Shown one piece after another: positions 1 to 7,176 of a DNA stretch of 34,689 nt (the first letter of the stretch is position 1; each line of letters opens with the position of its first letter). The notes beneath the pieces were generated by a model. The model saw only the letters and a list, made by a program, of their open reading frames with translations. It did no database searches and was not told the origin of the DNA. This DNA is from Neisseria sp. (GTDB taxonomy: Bacteria; Pseudomonadota; Gammaproteobacteria; Burkholderiales; Neisseriaceae). Where the stretch lies: the NCBI RefSeq assembly GCF_030523955.1, contig NZ_JAUNHL010000030.1, positions 1 through 34,689 of the forward strand, in the 5' to 3' direction. The position numbers were made by a program, and so were the translations under genes.

Positions 1-52
1 CGCAACCTTGCCAAGGTTGAGGTCGCGAGTTCGAGACTCGTTTCCCGCTCCA
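1..52 (+). tRNA. tRNA-Gly (GCC), 3' part
   Basis: The window opens inside this gene. The anticodon arm CAACC-TTGCCAA-GGTTG gives a 7-nt loop with anticodon GCC. It is followed by a T-arm with GTTCGAG and the 3' acceptor strand TTCCCGC, discriminator T and encoded CCA ending at 52. The 5' acceptor and D-arm lie upstream of the window. It is the first visible member of a tRNA operon with Cys and Leu downstream. Confidence 0.9.
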
Positions 53-98
53 TTTCATCTTTAGAGTTGTTCTTCTTGGAAAACTTAAGATAAAATAA

Positions 99-172
99 GG
101 CGGGATAGCAAAGTGGTTATGCAGCGGATTGCAAATCCGTCTACGCCGGTTCGATTCCGACTCCCGCCTCCA
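99..172 (+). tRNA. tRNA-Cys (GCA)
   Basis: Cloverleaf with acceptor GGCGGGA/TCCCGCC, discriminator U and encoded CCA. The anticodon stem GCGGA/TCCGT encloses the loop TTGCAAA, with anticodon GCA at 131-133. The short D-stem and GTGGTTAT D-loop are typical of bacterial tRNA-Cys. Total length is 74 nt. It lies 46 bp after tRNA-Gly in the same operon. Confidence 0.95.
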
Positions 173-199
173 CAGTTAAAATCAGTTGTTCCTCCCCAC

Positions 200-277
200 G
201 GCGGGGTGGCAGAGTGTTTATGCTATGAGGGGTGCAACCCTCATATAGGCCGGTTCAAATCCGCGCCCCCGCCTCCA
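200..277 (+). tRNA. aberrant tRNA-Cys-like gene (GCA), possible pseudo-tRNA
   Basis: The acceptor GGCGGGG/CCCCGCC, discriminator U, encoded CCA and the D-arm (GTGTTTATGC) closely follow the neighbouring tRNA-Cys, suggesting a diverged tandem copy. The anticodon arm is abnormal. TATGAGGG (224-231) pairs perfectly with CCCTCATA (238-245), giving an 8-bp stem and a 6-nt loop GTGCAA instead of a 5-bp stem and 7-nt loop. GCA still follows a U. The second G of the D-loop GG pair is T, and the T-stem is poorly paired outside CGG/CCG. Length is 78 nt against 74 for the normal copy. It may be a pseudogene, a decoy, or a functional unorthodox tRNA; the sequence alone does not decide. Confidence 0.6.
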
Positions 278-283
278 TTTTTA

Positions 284-316
284 ATATTTAGGCTGCACTA
301 GAGGCAGCCTAAATAT
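284..316. repeat. 13-bp perfect inverted repeat between the tRNA-like gene and tRNA-Leu
   Basis: ATATTTAGGCTGC (284-296) and GCAGCCTAAATAT (304-316) form a perfect 13-bp stem with a 7-nt loop, ending 3 bp before tRNA-Leu. No T-tract follows, so it is more likely a processing hairpin or a repeat relic than a terminator. The right arm AGGCAGCCTAAA differs at one base from the Kingella-type uptake sequence as I recall it (AGGCAGCCTGAA). Confidence 0.7.
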
Positions 317-319
317 CTT

Positions 320-409
320 GCCCGAGTGGTGAAATTGGTAGACACAACGGACTTAAAATCCGTCGCTCCTAATACGAGCGTACCGGTTCGATTCCGGTCT
401 CGGGCACCA
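320..409 (+). tRNA. tRNA-Leu (TAA)
   Basis: A 90-nt class II tRNA. Acceptor GCCCGAG/CTCGGGC, discriminator A and encoded CCA at 407-409. The anticodon stem ACGGA/TCCGT encloses CTTAAAA, giving anticodon TAA. The long variable arm CGCTCCTAATACGAGCG is typical of leucine tRNAs. It is the last tRNA before the operon terminator. Confidence 0.95.
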
Positions 410-466
410 TTAATTTTTTTGAATTCAGTATATTTTTGTTATTCGGTATATTTTTGATTTTCTACG

Positions 467-494
467 TGCTCCTTGAAAAAGGAGCAAATTTTTT
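467..494 (+). terminator. Rho-independent terminator of the tRNA operon
   Basis: TGCTCCTT (467-474) pairs with AAGGAGCA (479-486) around a GAAA tetraloop, followed by AATTTTTT. Outside it, TTTTCTAC (458-465) can also pair with GTAGAAAA (500-507), extending the fold. Confidence 0.85.
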
Positions 495-577
495 ACGGTG
501 TAGAAAATACGTAGAAACCCACTCTGAGGACTTTACAAAATATAGTAAATAAACATATTCTTCGGTACAATCACGCT

Positions 578-970
578 ATGGCCTATTCAGAATACTTCAA
601 ACAACTCGTACTCAAAAAACTTCGTCAAGGATGGACGATCCGCAGAACGGCAAAAGAATTCGGCATCGCCATCTCCACCATCACGCTTTGGACACGCCCT
701 CCGGCTCCTCAAGCCCCTCCGAAACAACGGAAAACCCGCAAAATCAGCGCCCAAGCACTGCTTGAAGATGTTAAGCGTTATCCTGATGCTTATTGCTATG
801 AAAGAGCGCAACGCTTTGGTTGTTCTCATACCGCCATACACAAAGCATTAAAGCGATACAACATCAGCTACAAAAAAAGACCAACCGCCACCCGAAAGCC
901 AACGGAGGGCTAGAAAAAATTTTCTGAAGTTACTGCATCCTACGTCTGCCGTAACCGTCCGGTGTTTATT
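578..970 (+). pseudogene. IS630-family transposase remnant, cut by a Correia-type element
   Basis: An open frame of 111 codons (578-913) has the N-terminal layout of IS630 transposases: a first helix-turn-helix (about residues 15-40, with RRTAKEFGIAISTITLW) and a second paired-like region with the family signature YPDAYCYERAQRFG followed by ALKRYNISYKK. It ends at a TAG. In the +1 frame from 915 the sequence continues as KKFSEV..NRPVFIY, which resembles the stretch just before the first catalytic Asp (VYxDESGF) of the IS630 second ORF. There it is interrupted at 971 by the Correia-type repeat, and no DDE domain is seen beyond. I infer a dead element. The N-terminal frame may still be annotated as a gene elsewhere. 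Confidence 0.7.
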
Positions 971-1135
971 TATAGCGGATTAACTTAACTTTCGCTACGG
1001 CGTTGCTGCGCCTTAGCTTAGAGAGAACGATTTTGTAAGCCGCTAAAGCGGCAACAGAATCTGTTCCGTACTGCTTGTACTGTCTGCGGTCTGCGGCTTG
1101 CTGCCTTGTATCGGAAATTAATTACCTCCACTATA
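971..1135 (+). repeat. Correia-type element (NEMIS/CREE), copy 1
   Basis: It starts with the TATAGCGGATTAA terminal repeat and ends with a weaker CTCCACTATA. The body carries the CREE landmarks: CGGCGTTGCTGCGCCTTAG, AGAGAACGATT, a CGCTAAAGCG palindrome and CGTACTGCTTGTACTGTCTG. Length about 165 bp. Such elements are known in Neisseria as MITEs that can carry promoters and RNase III sites. It sits in the IS630 remnant. Confidence 0.8.
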
Positions 1136-1195
1136 TGTATCGACAAATAAGTTTGTTTTCTATAAAACTAATCTCAAATTCTTCAGAATGATAAA

Positions 1196-1221
1196 AAAAC
1201 GGCCGGATATCCGGCCGTTTT
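1196..1221 (-). terminator. terminator of the lipoprotein gene
   Basis: A 20-bp perfect palindrome (1199-1218; ACGGCCGGAT and its complement), flanked by A-rich and T-rich runs on both sides, so it can terminate both strands. It lies about 20 bp beyond the stop codon of the minus-strand lipoprotein gene at 1240. Confidence 0.85.
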
Positions 1222-1239
1222 TGTTGTTTGGTAAGTTTA

Positions 1240-1806
1240 TTATTTATTGGCTTTAGCCAGTTTGGCAGTGGCAGCTTTATCCAGTTTGCAGTATTTGGTT
1301 ACGATTTGGGAAACTTGCTGTTGTTCGCCGTTTACGGTAGTTACACCTTCTTGGGTCAGCATATTGCCGTCTACTTTATCGATATTGGCAGCATTGGCTT
1401 TTTTAGCTGTGCTCCAAGTGATTCCGTTGGCGGTAAAGGCAGTTCTGTCATCAGAATTTTCTTCCAGCAGGAAGAGATTGGGTGACAGCTTGTCTTGATA
1501 TTTTACTTGAGCAACAACAACATCATTGCCTTGCAGGCCGTACATTACAGACAAACGGTTTTGGCCTTTGTCGCCGCATTTGTAGGCTACTTCTTTTTTA
1601 CCATCGATGGAGGTTACTTCCCGTGTTTTGGGTTGTTGAGGAGCGGCGGGTGCCTGTGCTTGCGGAGCGGAAGCTTGGGCAGCAGCAGGTGCAGAAGCTG
1701 CGGCTTCAGCTGCCGGTTGCTGGGTTTCGGTTTTGTTGGTGCTGGCACAGCCGGTTAATACGGCGAGCAACAGGGCGGCAGGAACGAGGGTTTTCAATGA
1801 TGTCAT
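1240..1806 (-). CDS. hypothetical lipoprotein with Ala/Pro-rich linker, possibly MliC-like
   Basis: Exported lipoprotein of 188 aa. The start at 1806 is chosen because GGAG lies 9 nt upstream; an in-frame ATG five codons earlier has no better site. MTSLKTLVPAALLLAVLTGC is a type II signal peptide with lipobox LTGC. Residues about 25-65 are an Ala/Pro/Gln-rich linker, likely periplasmic spacing. The C-terminal domain starts with VAYKCGDKGQNRLSVMYGL and ends with KYCK. The two cysteines and the YxC...Y pattern resemble the small MliC-type lysozyme-inhibitor fold (compare neisserial Acp), but the match is weak and the function is inferred. It is monocistronic, with its own terminator at 1196-1221. 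Confidence 0.8.
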   Translation of the reverse strand: MTSLKTLVPAALLLAVLTGCASTNKTETQQPAAEAAASAPAAAQASAPQAQAPAAPQQPKTREVTSIDGKKEVAYKCGDKGQNRLSVMYGLQGNDVVVAQVKYQDKLSPNLFLLEENSDDRTAFTANGITWSTAKKANAANIDKVDGNMLTQEGVTTVNGEQQQVSQIVTKYCKLDKAATAKLAKANK

Positions 1807-1992
1807 GTTGTGATACTCCATGTTTTAGGTAAATGGACTTCTGTCGAGGCATTAGTGGTGTGAATTTTAATAAAAGTTCCGAATGCCTGTCTGAAAGAAG
1901 TGAAAACGACATAAGAAGCCTTTGAAACGTTCGGAGCGGCTGCTTTGTCGGCACGGTGCTTTTTGATGAACATTTCAAAGGTTTCATTTTAT

Positions 1993-2036
1993 ATCTGTTT
2001 TACAGTGCTTTCACATCTGTTTTACAGCACTTTCAC
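1993..2036. repeat. 22-bp imperfect tandem duplication at the 3' end of tyrB
   Basis: Two adjacent 22-bp units (1993-2014 and 2015-2036) beginning ATCTGTTTTACAG and ending CTTTCAC are identical at 20 of 22 positions. The second unit holds the last codons and stop of tyrB, so the last codons are echoed once after the stop. Confidence 0.8.
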
Positions 2037-3215
2037 AATACTTTCGCACAGATAACGGATGTTGTCGGCAGTGATGCCGGCGACATTGATGCGGCCCGAG
2101 CGTACAGCATAAATGGCAAACTCATCTTTCAGGCGGTCAACCTGCTCGGGGCTTAAACCTGAAAACGAGAACATGCCGTTTTGTTTCACGATAAAGCTGA
2201 AATCTTGCTCGGCGCCGTATTCTTTCAGCAAGTCGACAAATTGCTGACGCATTTCTTTGATACGCGCGCGCATTTCATCAAGTTCGGCAATCCATTGCGC
2301 TTTCAGTTCATCATCTTTCAATACCAGAGCGATGGTGGCGCCGCCGTGCGAAGCAGGGTTGGAATACAGGGTGCGGATAATGGATTTTACTTGGCTGAAG
2401 GCGCGGTTGGCGGTTTCGGCATCGGCGGCTATGATGGTGAATGCGCCCACGCGCTCGTTATACATGCCGAAGTTTTTGGAATAAGAGCTGGCCACCAACA
2501 ATTCTTTATTCAGTTTGGCAAAAGCGCGCAGGCCGTAGGCATCTTCTTCCAAGCCGTTGGCAAAGCCCTGATAGGCGAAGTCGAACAGCGGCAGCCAGCC
2601 TTTTTCGGCCGACATTTTGGCCAAGGCTTCCCATTGTTCGGGCGTGGGGTCGATGCCGGTGGGGTTGTGGCAGCAGCCGTGCAACAACACCACGTCGCCC
2701 GCTTCGGCTTGGGCCAAATCTTCAATCAGGCCGTCCCAATCGAGGGCGTGGGTGGTTTTGTCGTAATAGCGGTAGTCGCGGATATTGATGCCCACGGCTT
2801 TGAAAATGGCGTTGTGGTTCGGCCAGGTGGGGGCGGAAATCCACACGTTTTTGGCACCGGTTTGGCGTTTGATGAATTCGGCGGCTACGCGCAAGGCACC
2901 GGTACCGCCCAGGCTTTGTGCGGTTTTGGCGCGTTTTGAAGCGATGATTTCGCTGTCGGCGCCGAAGAGTAATACTTGGGTTTGTTCGTTATAGTCGGCC
3001 ACGCCGTCGATGGTGAGGTAGTTTTTGGTGTTCTCGGTTTCCAGCAGGCGTTTTTCAGCCTCTTTAACTGCTTTTACAATCGGGGTTTGGCCTTGTGCGT
3101 CTTTATAAACGCCGATGCCCAAGTTCACTTTGTTGCTGCGGGTTTCGGCTTTGAAGGCTTCGCCCAGGCCTAAAATCGGATCGGCAGGCGCGGCTTCGAT
3201 TTTGTCAAAAAACAT
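2022..3215 (-). CDS. tyrB: aromatic/aspartate aminotransferase (PLP, class I)
   Basis: Transfers the amino group between aromatic amino acids or aspartate and 2-oxoglutarate; cytoplasmic PLP enzyme, the last step of Phe/Tyr synthesis. The 397-aa product begins [17 protein letters not shown], the usual start of the AspC/TyrB subgroup, so the in-frame extension to 3296 is rejected; AAGG lies about 9 nt upstream. Visible landmarks are the substrate/PLP region [13 protein letters not shown], the acceptor lysine in [15 protein letters not shown], and the C-terminal substrate Arg region GRINVAGI. Length fits the family (about 396-400). It is divergent from the SIMPL-domain gene, with an inverted DUS pair in the spacer. 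Confidence 0.95.
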   Translation of the reverse strand: MFFDKIEAAPADPILGLGEAFKAETRSNKVNLGIGVYKDAQGQTPIVKAVKEAEKRLLETENTKNYLTIDGVADYNEQTQVLLFGADSEIIASKRAKTAQSLGGTGALRVAAEFIKRQTGAKNVWISAPTWPNHNAIFKAVGINIRDYRYYDKTTHALDWDGLIEDLAQAEAGDVVLLHGCCHNPTGIDPTPEQWEALAKMSAEKGWLPLFDFAYQGFANGLEEDAYGLRAFAKLNKELLVASSYSKNFGMYNERVGAFTIIAADAETANRAFSQVKSIIRTLYSNPASHGGATIALVLKDDELKAQWIAELDEMRARIKEMRQQFVDLLKEYGAEQDFSFIVKQNGMFSFSGLSPEQVDRLKDEFAIYAVRSGRINVAGITADNIRYLCESIVKVL

Positions 3216-3325
3216 AATGTAGAACCTTATCTTGGTGGTTGGATTGAAGTGAAAAAACAGCTTGTTTGTTATACTGCTAACCATTACGATTGACAAGGCG
3301 TTTCATCAAATTACATTCAAATTTT

Positions 3326-3370
3326 TTCAGACAGGCATTTGCCGTGTTTTTCATATTATGCCTGTCTGAA
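3326..3370. repeat. inverted pair of DNA uptake sequences
   Basis: TTCAGACAGGCA (3326-3337) and TGCCTGTCTGAA (3359-3370) face each other across 21 bp in the divergent promoter region between tyrB and the SIMPL-domain gene. As both genes run away from it, this pair is not a terminator. Confidence 0.85.
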
Positions 3371-3401
3371 AGCACTTTATCGTTTTAATGAGGAGGTTAT
3401 C

Positions 3402-4097
3402 ATGTTTAAACCTGCTGTTTTGTGTTTGGCTTTAACGTTTGCTGTCGTGCCTGTTTGGGCGGAGCCTTTGAATTACAACGTGGTTTCGTTTAGTGAATCC
3501 GCCGTGGCCACCGTGAACCAAGATTTGATGACGGCAAACCTGCGGATTCAGGAAGACGGTGCCAACCGCCAGAGCGTCAGCAATAAGGTAACGGAACGCT
3601 TGAACGCTTTGAATGCGCGCATCCGTAACGATAAGGCGCTTAAAGGGGCTTTGGTAAACCGGTCGGTTTACCCGCGCTACAGTAAACAGAAAATCGTGGG
3701 CTACACCGATACTGCTTACGTAAGGGTGGAAAGTAAGGATTTTCAGGCCTTGAGCAAGCTGATTGCGGCCAGCCAGAATGAGGCGGCGGTAGACAATTTA
3801 GGTTTCAGCGTTTCTGCGGAAAAACGCAGCGAAGCGGTAAACGAATTGAGCCGTCAGGCTTTGAAAAATTTTACCGCCCGGGCGAAAGTGTTGAGCGAAA
3901 CATTGGGTTTCGGCGGCCGTTACAAAATCGTGAACATTAATGTACAAAGCGATTTCCGCAGTTATGCAAAGGCAGCCTCGCCGATGGCGGCACGGATGGC
4001 CAATATGGAAGCTGCCGGTGCGGCCCCGGAAATGAATATTGAAGAACCGGGTACCGAAGAAATCGTACAAACCGTAAACGGTTCGGTGCAGATGTAA
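3402..4097 (+). CDS. SIMPL-domain (DUF541, YggE-like) periplasmic protein
   Basis: The 231-aa product starts MFKPAVLCLALTFAVVPVWA, a cleavable Sec signal peptide with an AxA-like end (VWA/EPL); GAGGAGG 6 nt upstream fixes this start rather than the upstream ATG at 3339. The mature part has the YggE/DUF541 layout: a first beta strand (NYNVVSFSESAVATVNQD), the ALNARI helix region, YTDTAYVRVES and the ALKNFTARAKVLSETLGFG helix. E. coli YggE is linked to oxidative-stress tolerance; the biochemical role of the family is not settled. The C-terminal tail is acidic and Met-rich. It is followed at 117 bp by two M48 lipoproteins with the same orientation. Confidence 0.85.
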   Translation: MFKPAVLCLALTFAVVPVWAEPLNYNVVSFSESAVATVNQDLMTANLRIQEDGANRQSVSNKVTERLNALNARIRNDKALKGALVNRSVYPRYSKQKIVGYTDTAYVRVESKDFQALSKLIAASQNEAAVDNLGFSVSAEKRSEAVNELSRQALKNFTARAKVLSETLGFGGRYKIVNINVQSDFRSYAKAASPMAARMANMEAAGAAPEMNIEEPGTEEIVQTVNGSVQM

Positions 4098-4214
4098 ACG
4101 ACTGTCGCTGGGTTTGGGCAATCTCTGTTTAATATAGGTGGCCAGTCTGAAACCTCTCCGAGTATGGGTAATCTATAGATACGATACACTGCGATTGAAT
4201 TCGGGAGGAAAAGC

Positions 4215-5072
4215 GTGAACGTGTTGAAATATGGCAGCGTAATTGCTGTATGCTGTTTGCTGGCCGGTTGCAGCTCGGTAGCGGAGATGGCCGGTTACGA
4301 TACGGCTTCACTCAATCAGGCGGCTACCAAACAATACCGTGAAACCATCCGCATCGTAGACGGCCGTTACCGGCTGGATACGGAATCGGAGACTGCGCGC
4401 CGGGTACATGCCGTATTCGAACGTATGAAACCGGTTGCCGAAAAAGCCAATCAGACGGGCATACCGTTTGATTGGCAGATGGCGGTGATTAAATCCGAGG
4501 AACCCAATGCCTGGGCGTTGCCGGGCGGCAAAATGGCCGTGAATACCGGTATGGTTGAGAAACTGCAACTGACGGATGCTGAGATTGCAGCCGTTATCGG
4601 TCATGAAATGACGCACGCTTTGCGTGAAGATGGTAAGAAAGCCGCCGGCGGTAATGTGTTGAAACGGTGGGCCGGGTATACGGTGGGTATTGCGGTGCAG
4701 GCCACAACCGGTATCAGTGGTGGTTTTGCCGGTTTGGGTACCGATTTGATCGGTCATTACGGCGTGGCGATGCCTTATTCGCGGGCACAAGAAAGCCGTG
4801 CAGATGAAGGCGGTATGCGCCTGATGGCGCAAGCGGGTTATAATCCGCAAGCCGCAGTCAGCGTTTGGCAGAAGATGAACGCTTATCGCGACAACAATAA
4901 TTTGAAAACCAGTATTGCTTCCAACCATCCTACCAATAACGCGCGGATTGATAATCTGCGCCGTTATTTGCCGCAAGTGATGCCGTTGTATCAAAAGCAT
5001 ATGAGTCTCAGAAAGGCGGATGAGATAAGGGTTTCTGATGGTTGGCAGAATATTTTGCAATCAACGCAATAA
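4215..5072 (+). CDS. M48-family lipoprotein metallopeptidase, copy A
   Basis: Zinc peptidase predicted to be anchored in the outer membrane facing the periplasm (LoiP/YggG-like). It uses a GTG start at 4215, supported by GGGAGGA 6-7 nt upstream. Residues 1-19 are a lipoprotein signal with lipobox LLAGC (Cys19). The catalytic motif HEMTH is at residues 130-134 and the third zinc ligand is Glu193 in ESRAD. The central hydrophobic/Gly-rich segment between them (about 140-175) and the C-terminal SNHPTNNARI region fit the family. Length 285 aa. It is probably cotranscribed with copy B, which begins 24 bp later, and the two are clear paralogues. Confidence 0.92.
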   Translation: MNVLKYGSVIAVCCLLAGCSSVAEMAGYDTASLNQAATKQYRETIRIVDGRYRLDTESETARRVHAVFERMKPVAEKANQTGIPFDWQMAVIKSEEPNAWALPGGKMAVNTGMVEKLQLTDAEIAAVIGHEMTHALREDGKKAAGGNVLKRWAGYTVGIAVQATTGISGGFAGLGTDLIGHYGVAMPYSRAQESRADEGGMRLMAQAGYNPQAAVSVWQKMNAYRDNNNLKTSIASNHPTNNARIDNLRRYLPQVMPLYQKHMSLRKADEIRVSDGWQNILQSTQ

Positions 5073-5096
5073 CATACATGAACCAGGAGAATGTTT

Positions 5097-5903
5097 ATGA
5101 ACAATAGGAATTCATCGGCTTTGGCGTTGCTTTTGGCCTTATTGATGCCGTTGAGCGGCTGTATGTCGGTAGCGGATGCGGTCGGTTATGATACGGCAAG
5201 CCTCAATAATGAAGCGGCCAAGAGTTATACCGAAGTGGTGCAGCAGGCAAACAGCCGGCAGATGATTGATACCACTTCCAATACTTCTCGGCGCATTCAT
5301 GCTGTTTTTAACCGTTTGAAGCCTTTTGCCAACCAGGAAAACCGTACCGGCGTACCGTTTGATTGGCAGATGACGGTGGTTAAATCGAATGAATTGAATG
5401 CATGGGCGATGCCGGGCGGTAAGATGATGGTGTATACCGGCATCGTGGATAAACTCAATTTGAGTGATGACGAGATTGCTGCGGTGGTCGGCCATGAGAT
5501 GAGCCATGCCTTAAACGAACACAGTAAAAAAGCGGTCGGCCAACAGGTATTGACCGGATTGGCAACCAGTATAGGCGGTGCTATTTTGCAATCGCAAACC
5601 GGTGTGAGCAGTGATACCTTGAATCTCGGCTCCGGTATTTTGAGCGAATACGGCATTAATATGCCGTTTTCACGCAGCCAAGAAAACGAAGCCGATAGCG
5701 GCGGTTTGTACCTGATGGCTAAAGCCGGCTACAACCCTGAAGCGGCCTTAAGCGTATGGCAGAAAATGAATAATGTGAGTAACAATAATAATGCGCTGGT
5801 GGCGCTTACTTCGTCGCATCCTACCAATAACGCGCGTATGGAGGCTATCCGCCGCCAGTTGCCACAAGTGATGCCGATTTACGAGCAGGCCAGAAGGAAA
5901 TAA
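5097..5903 (+). CDS. M48-family lipoprotein metallopeptidase, copy B
   Basis: Second member of the tandem pair, 268 aa. The ATG at 5097 is preferred to 5091 because AGGAG at 5085-5089 is then 7 nt away rather than 1. The lipobox is LSGC, followed by MSVADAVGYDTASLN, which parallels copy A. HEMSH lies at 133-137 and the third ligand Glu196 in ENEAD. Both copies keep all zinc ligands, so both should be active. Copy B lacks the 20-residue tail that follows the MPLYQK region of copy A. Predicted role is quality control of misfolded outer-membrane or periplasmic proteins (inferred from LoiP/BepA relatives). Confidence 0.92.
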   Translation: MNNRNSSALALLLALLMPLSGCMSVADAVGYDTASLNNEAAKSYTEVVQQANSRQMIDTTSNTSRRIHAVFNRLKPFANQENRTGVPFDWQMTVVKSNELNAWAMPGGKMMVYTGIVDKLNLSDDEIAAVVGHEMSHALNEHSKKAVGQQVLTGLATSIGGAILQSQTGVSSDTLNLGSGILSEYGINMPFSRSQENEADSGGLYLMAKAGYNPEAALSVWQKMNNVSNNNNALVALTSSHPTNNARMEAIRRQLPQVMPIYEQARRK

Positions 5904-5917
5904 AAAGGTATATGAAA

Positions 5918-5929
5918 TGCCTGTCTGAA
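5918..5929 (+). repeat. DNA uptake sequence TGCCTGTCTGAA
   Basis: Single exact DUS 15 bp after the stop of the second M48 gene, immediately before Correia-type copy 2. Confidence 0.85.
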
Positions 5930-5947
5930 AGTCTTGTGAAGCTTGTG

Positions 5948-6103
5948 TAGCAGATTTAATTAATTTTCGATACAAGGCAGCAAGCCGCAGACAGTACAAG
6001 TAGTACGGAACCGATTCTGTTGTCGCTTTAGCGGCTTACAAAATCGTTCTCTTTGAGCTAAGGCGCAGCAGAGCCTTTGCGAAAGTTAAGTTAATCTGCT
6101 ATA
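5948..6103 (-). repeat. Correia-type element, copy 2
   Basis: Same body as the element at 971-1135 but in reverse orientation: ends TAGCAGATTTAATTAA and AAGTTAATCTGCTATA, with CAAGGCAGCAAGCCGCAGAC, AGTACGGAACCGATTCTG and the GCTTTAGCGGC core. About 156 bp. It lies between convergent genes. Confidence 0.8.
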
Positions 6104-6133
6104 TAGCAAAAACAGACTGAATCAACAGTGAAG

Positions 6134-6166
6134 AATCCTGCCGCCAAACGGCAGGATTTTTTGTTT
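6134..6166 (+). terminator. terminator between the M48 genes and the AraC-type regulator
   Basis: AATCCTGCCG (6134-6143) pairs with CGGCAGGATT (6149-6158), followed by a run of T on the plus strand. On the minus strand the tail is poor in U, so it best serves rightward transcription but may act on both convergent genes. Confidence 0.75.
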
Positions 6167-6954
6167 TATTTATTGGATATTTTTGCAAAGTTTTCTTGTC
6201 TGAACAGCAGAGGGGAGATTCCGGTTAGCTGTTTGAATTGCCGGCTAAATGCGCTGTGATCGGTATAGCCGCACATCACGGCTATCTCTACTATAGGAAA
6301 GTCGGTTTCCTTCAGCAAATTGAATGCATGCTCCAAACGCATTTTCTGAATCATCTGCAAAGGGGACATATTCAATACGGATTTAAATAGCCGCTCCAAA
6401 CGGGAAATGCTGATACCGACATGCGCGGCAAGCATGGTAACGGTGAGTTTCTGATCAATGTGTTTTTCGATATAGCTTACGGCCAAAGCCAGCTTTTTAT
6501 GCTGCTTTAATTTATGGCTGTTGTCTTGATCAAGGTCGATGGATACACCCGCCATACCGATAATATTTTGTTTCTTATCATAAATAGGTATTTTGTGTGT
6601 CATGCACCAGCCCAGCTGGCCGGATAAATAATTATGCAGTTCTAATTTGTCTTCTATGACTTTGCCTCCCAATACTTTGAAATCTTGCAGCGTATATTCT
6701 TCTCCCTGATGGCTGTTGAAAATTTGCAGGGAGGTTGAGCCGAGAATGTCGCTTTTAAGCGTTAATCCTGAGCGTATAAGCAGCGTTTGATTAACCACTT
6801 CATATTGAGCTTGCCGGTTTTTGACAAAAAAGACCACATTGGGAATGCTGTCGAATAAGGGCATCAGCAATTCTACATGGTTGATGAATTGTGCCAAGTT
6901 GTCGCATATAAATAATGGTTTTTTTAATGATGCAAGTGGGGATTTGGTTAACAT
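6166..6954 (-). CDS. PAS-domain AraC-family transcriptional regulator
   Basis: Likely regulator of the hydroxyproline genes that diverge from it. In the 262-aa product, residues about 34-150 form a PAS-like sensor (FDSIPNVVFFVKNRQAQYEVVN, then the GWCMTHKIPIYD and GMAGVSIDLDQ strands). Residues about 160-258 carry the double helix-turn-helix of the AraC family (LAAHVGISISRLERLFKSVL and MCGYTDHSAFSRQFKQLTGISP). No clear ribosome site precedes the ATG at 6954; an internal Met at residue 31 would already be at the edge of the PAS domain, so the longer form is kept. Its ligand is not visible in the sequence; hydroxyproline or a pathway intermediate is an inference from location. Confidence 0.85.
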   Translation of the reverse strand: MLTKSPLASLKKPLFICDNLAQFINHVELLMPLFDSIPNVVFFVKNRQAQYEVVNQTLLIRSGLTLKSDILGSTSLQIFNSHQGEEYTLQDFKVLGGKVIEDKLELHNYLSGQLGWCMTHKIPIYDKKQNIIGMAGVSIDLDQDNSHKLKQHKKLALAVSYIEKHIDQKLTVTMLAAHVGISISRLERLFKSVLNMSPLQMIQKMRLEHAFNLLKETDFPIVEIAVMCGYTDHSAFSRQFKQLTGISPLLFRQENFAKISNK

Positions 6955-7176
6955 GCTGAGTGTGTTGGGTTTATTTATTTGATTTTATAAATTTATTTAT
7001 CTGCTTGAAGATTAATAATGTTTTATCAAAATCTAAATTGATATTCTGATTGTGCAGAATTCGGCTTTTTTTAATCAAAATTCGACAAGCTGCTGCCAGT
7101 AAAATAACTTAACATCCAAAAAAGTCAACCGGATATTGTACAAAATCCGATTTTTATAAGCTTCAAGGAAATAATT
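6955..7176. promoter_or_regulatory. divergent promoter region of the hydroxyproline cluster, with repeated site
   Basis: This 222-bp AT-rich spacer separates the regulator and the epimerase gene. AGAATTCGGC (7056-7065) and AAAATTCGAC (7077-7086) agree at 8 of 10 positions and start 21 bp apart, two helical turns, as expected for direct-repeat binding by AraC-family dimers. A third, weaker relative AAAATCCGAT is at 7142-7151. An AAGGA ribosome site is at 7165-7169. That the regulator binds these sites is inferred. Confidence 0.5.

Noticed and set aside
113..301. 62-codon frame across tRNA-Cys and the tRNA-like gene
   Set aside because: It is translation of structural RNA genes.
4308..5060. 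250-codon minus-strand frame opposite the first M48 gene
   Set aside because: The plus strand encodes an intact HEMTH protease; this frame is its shadow.
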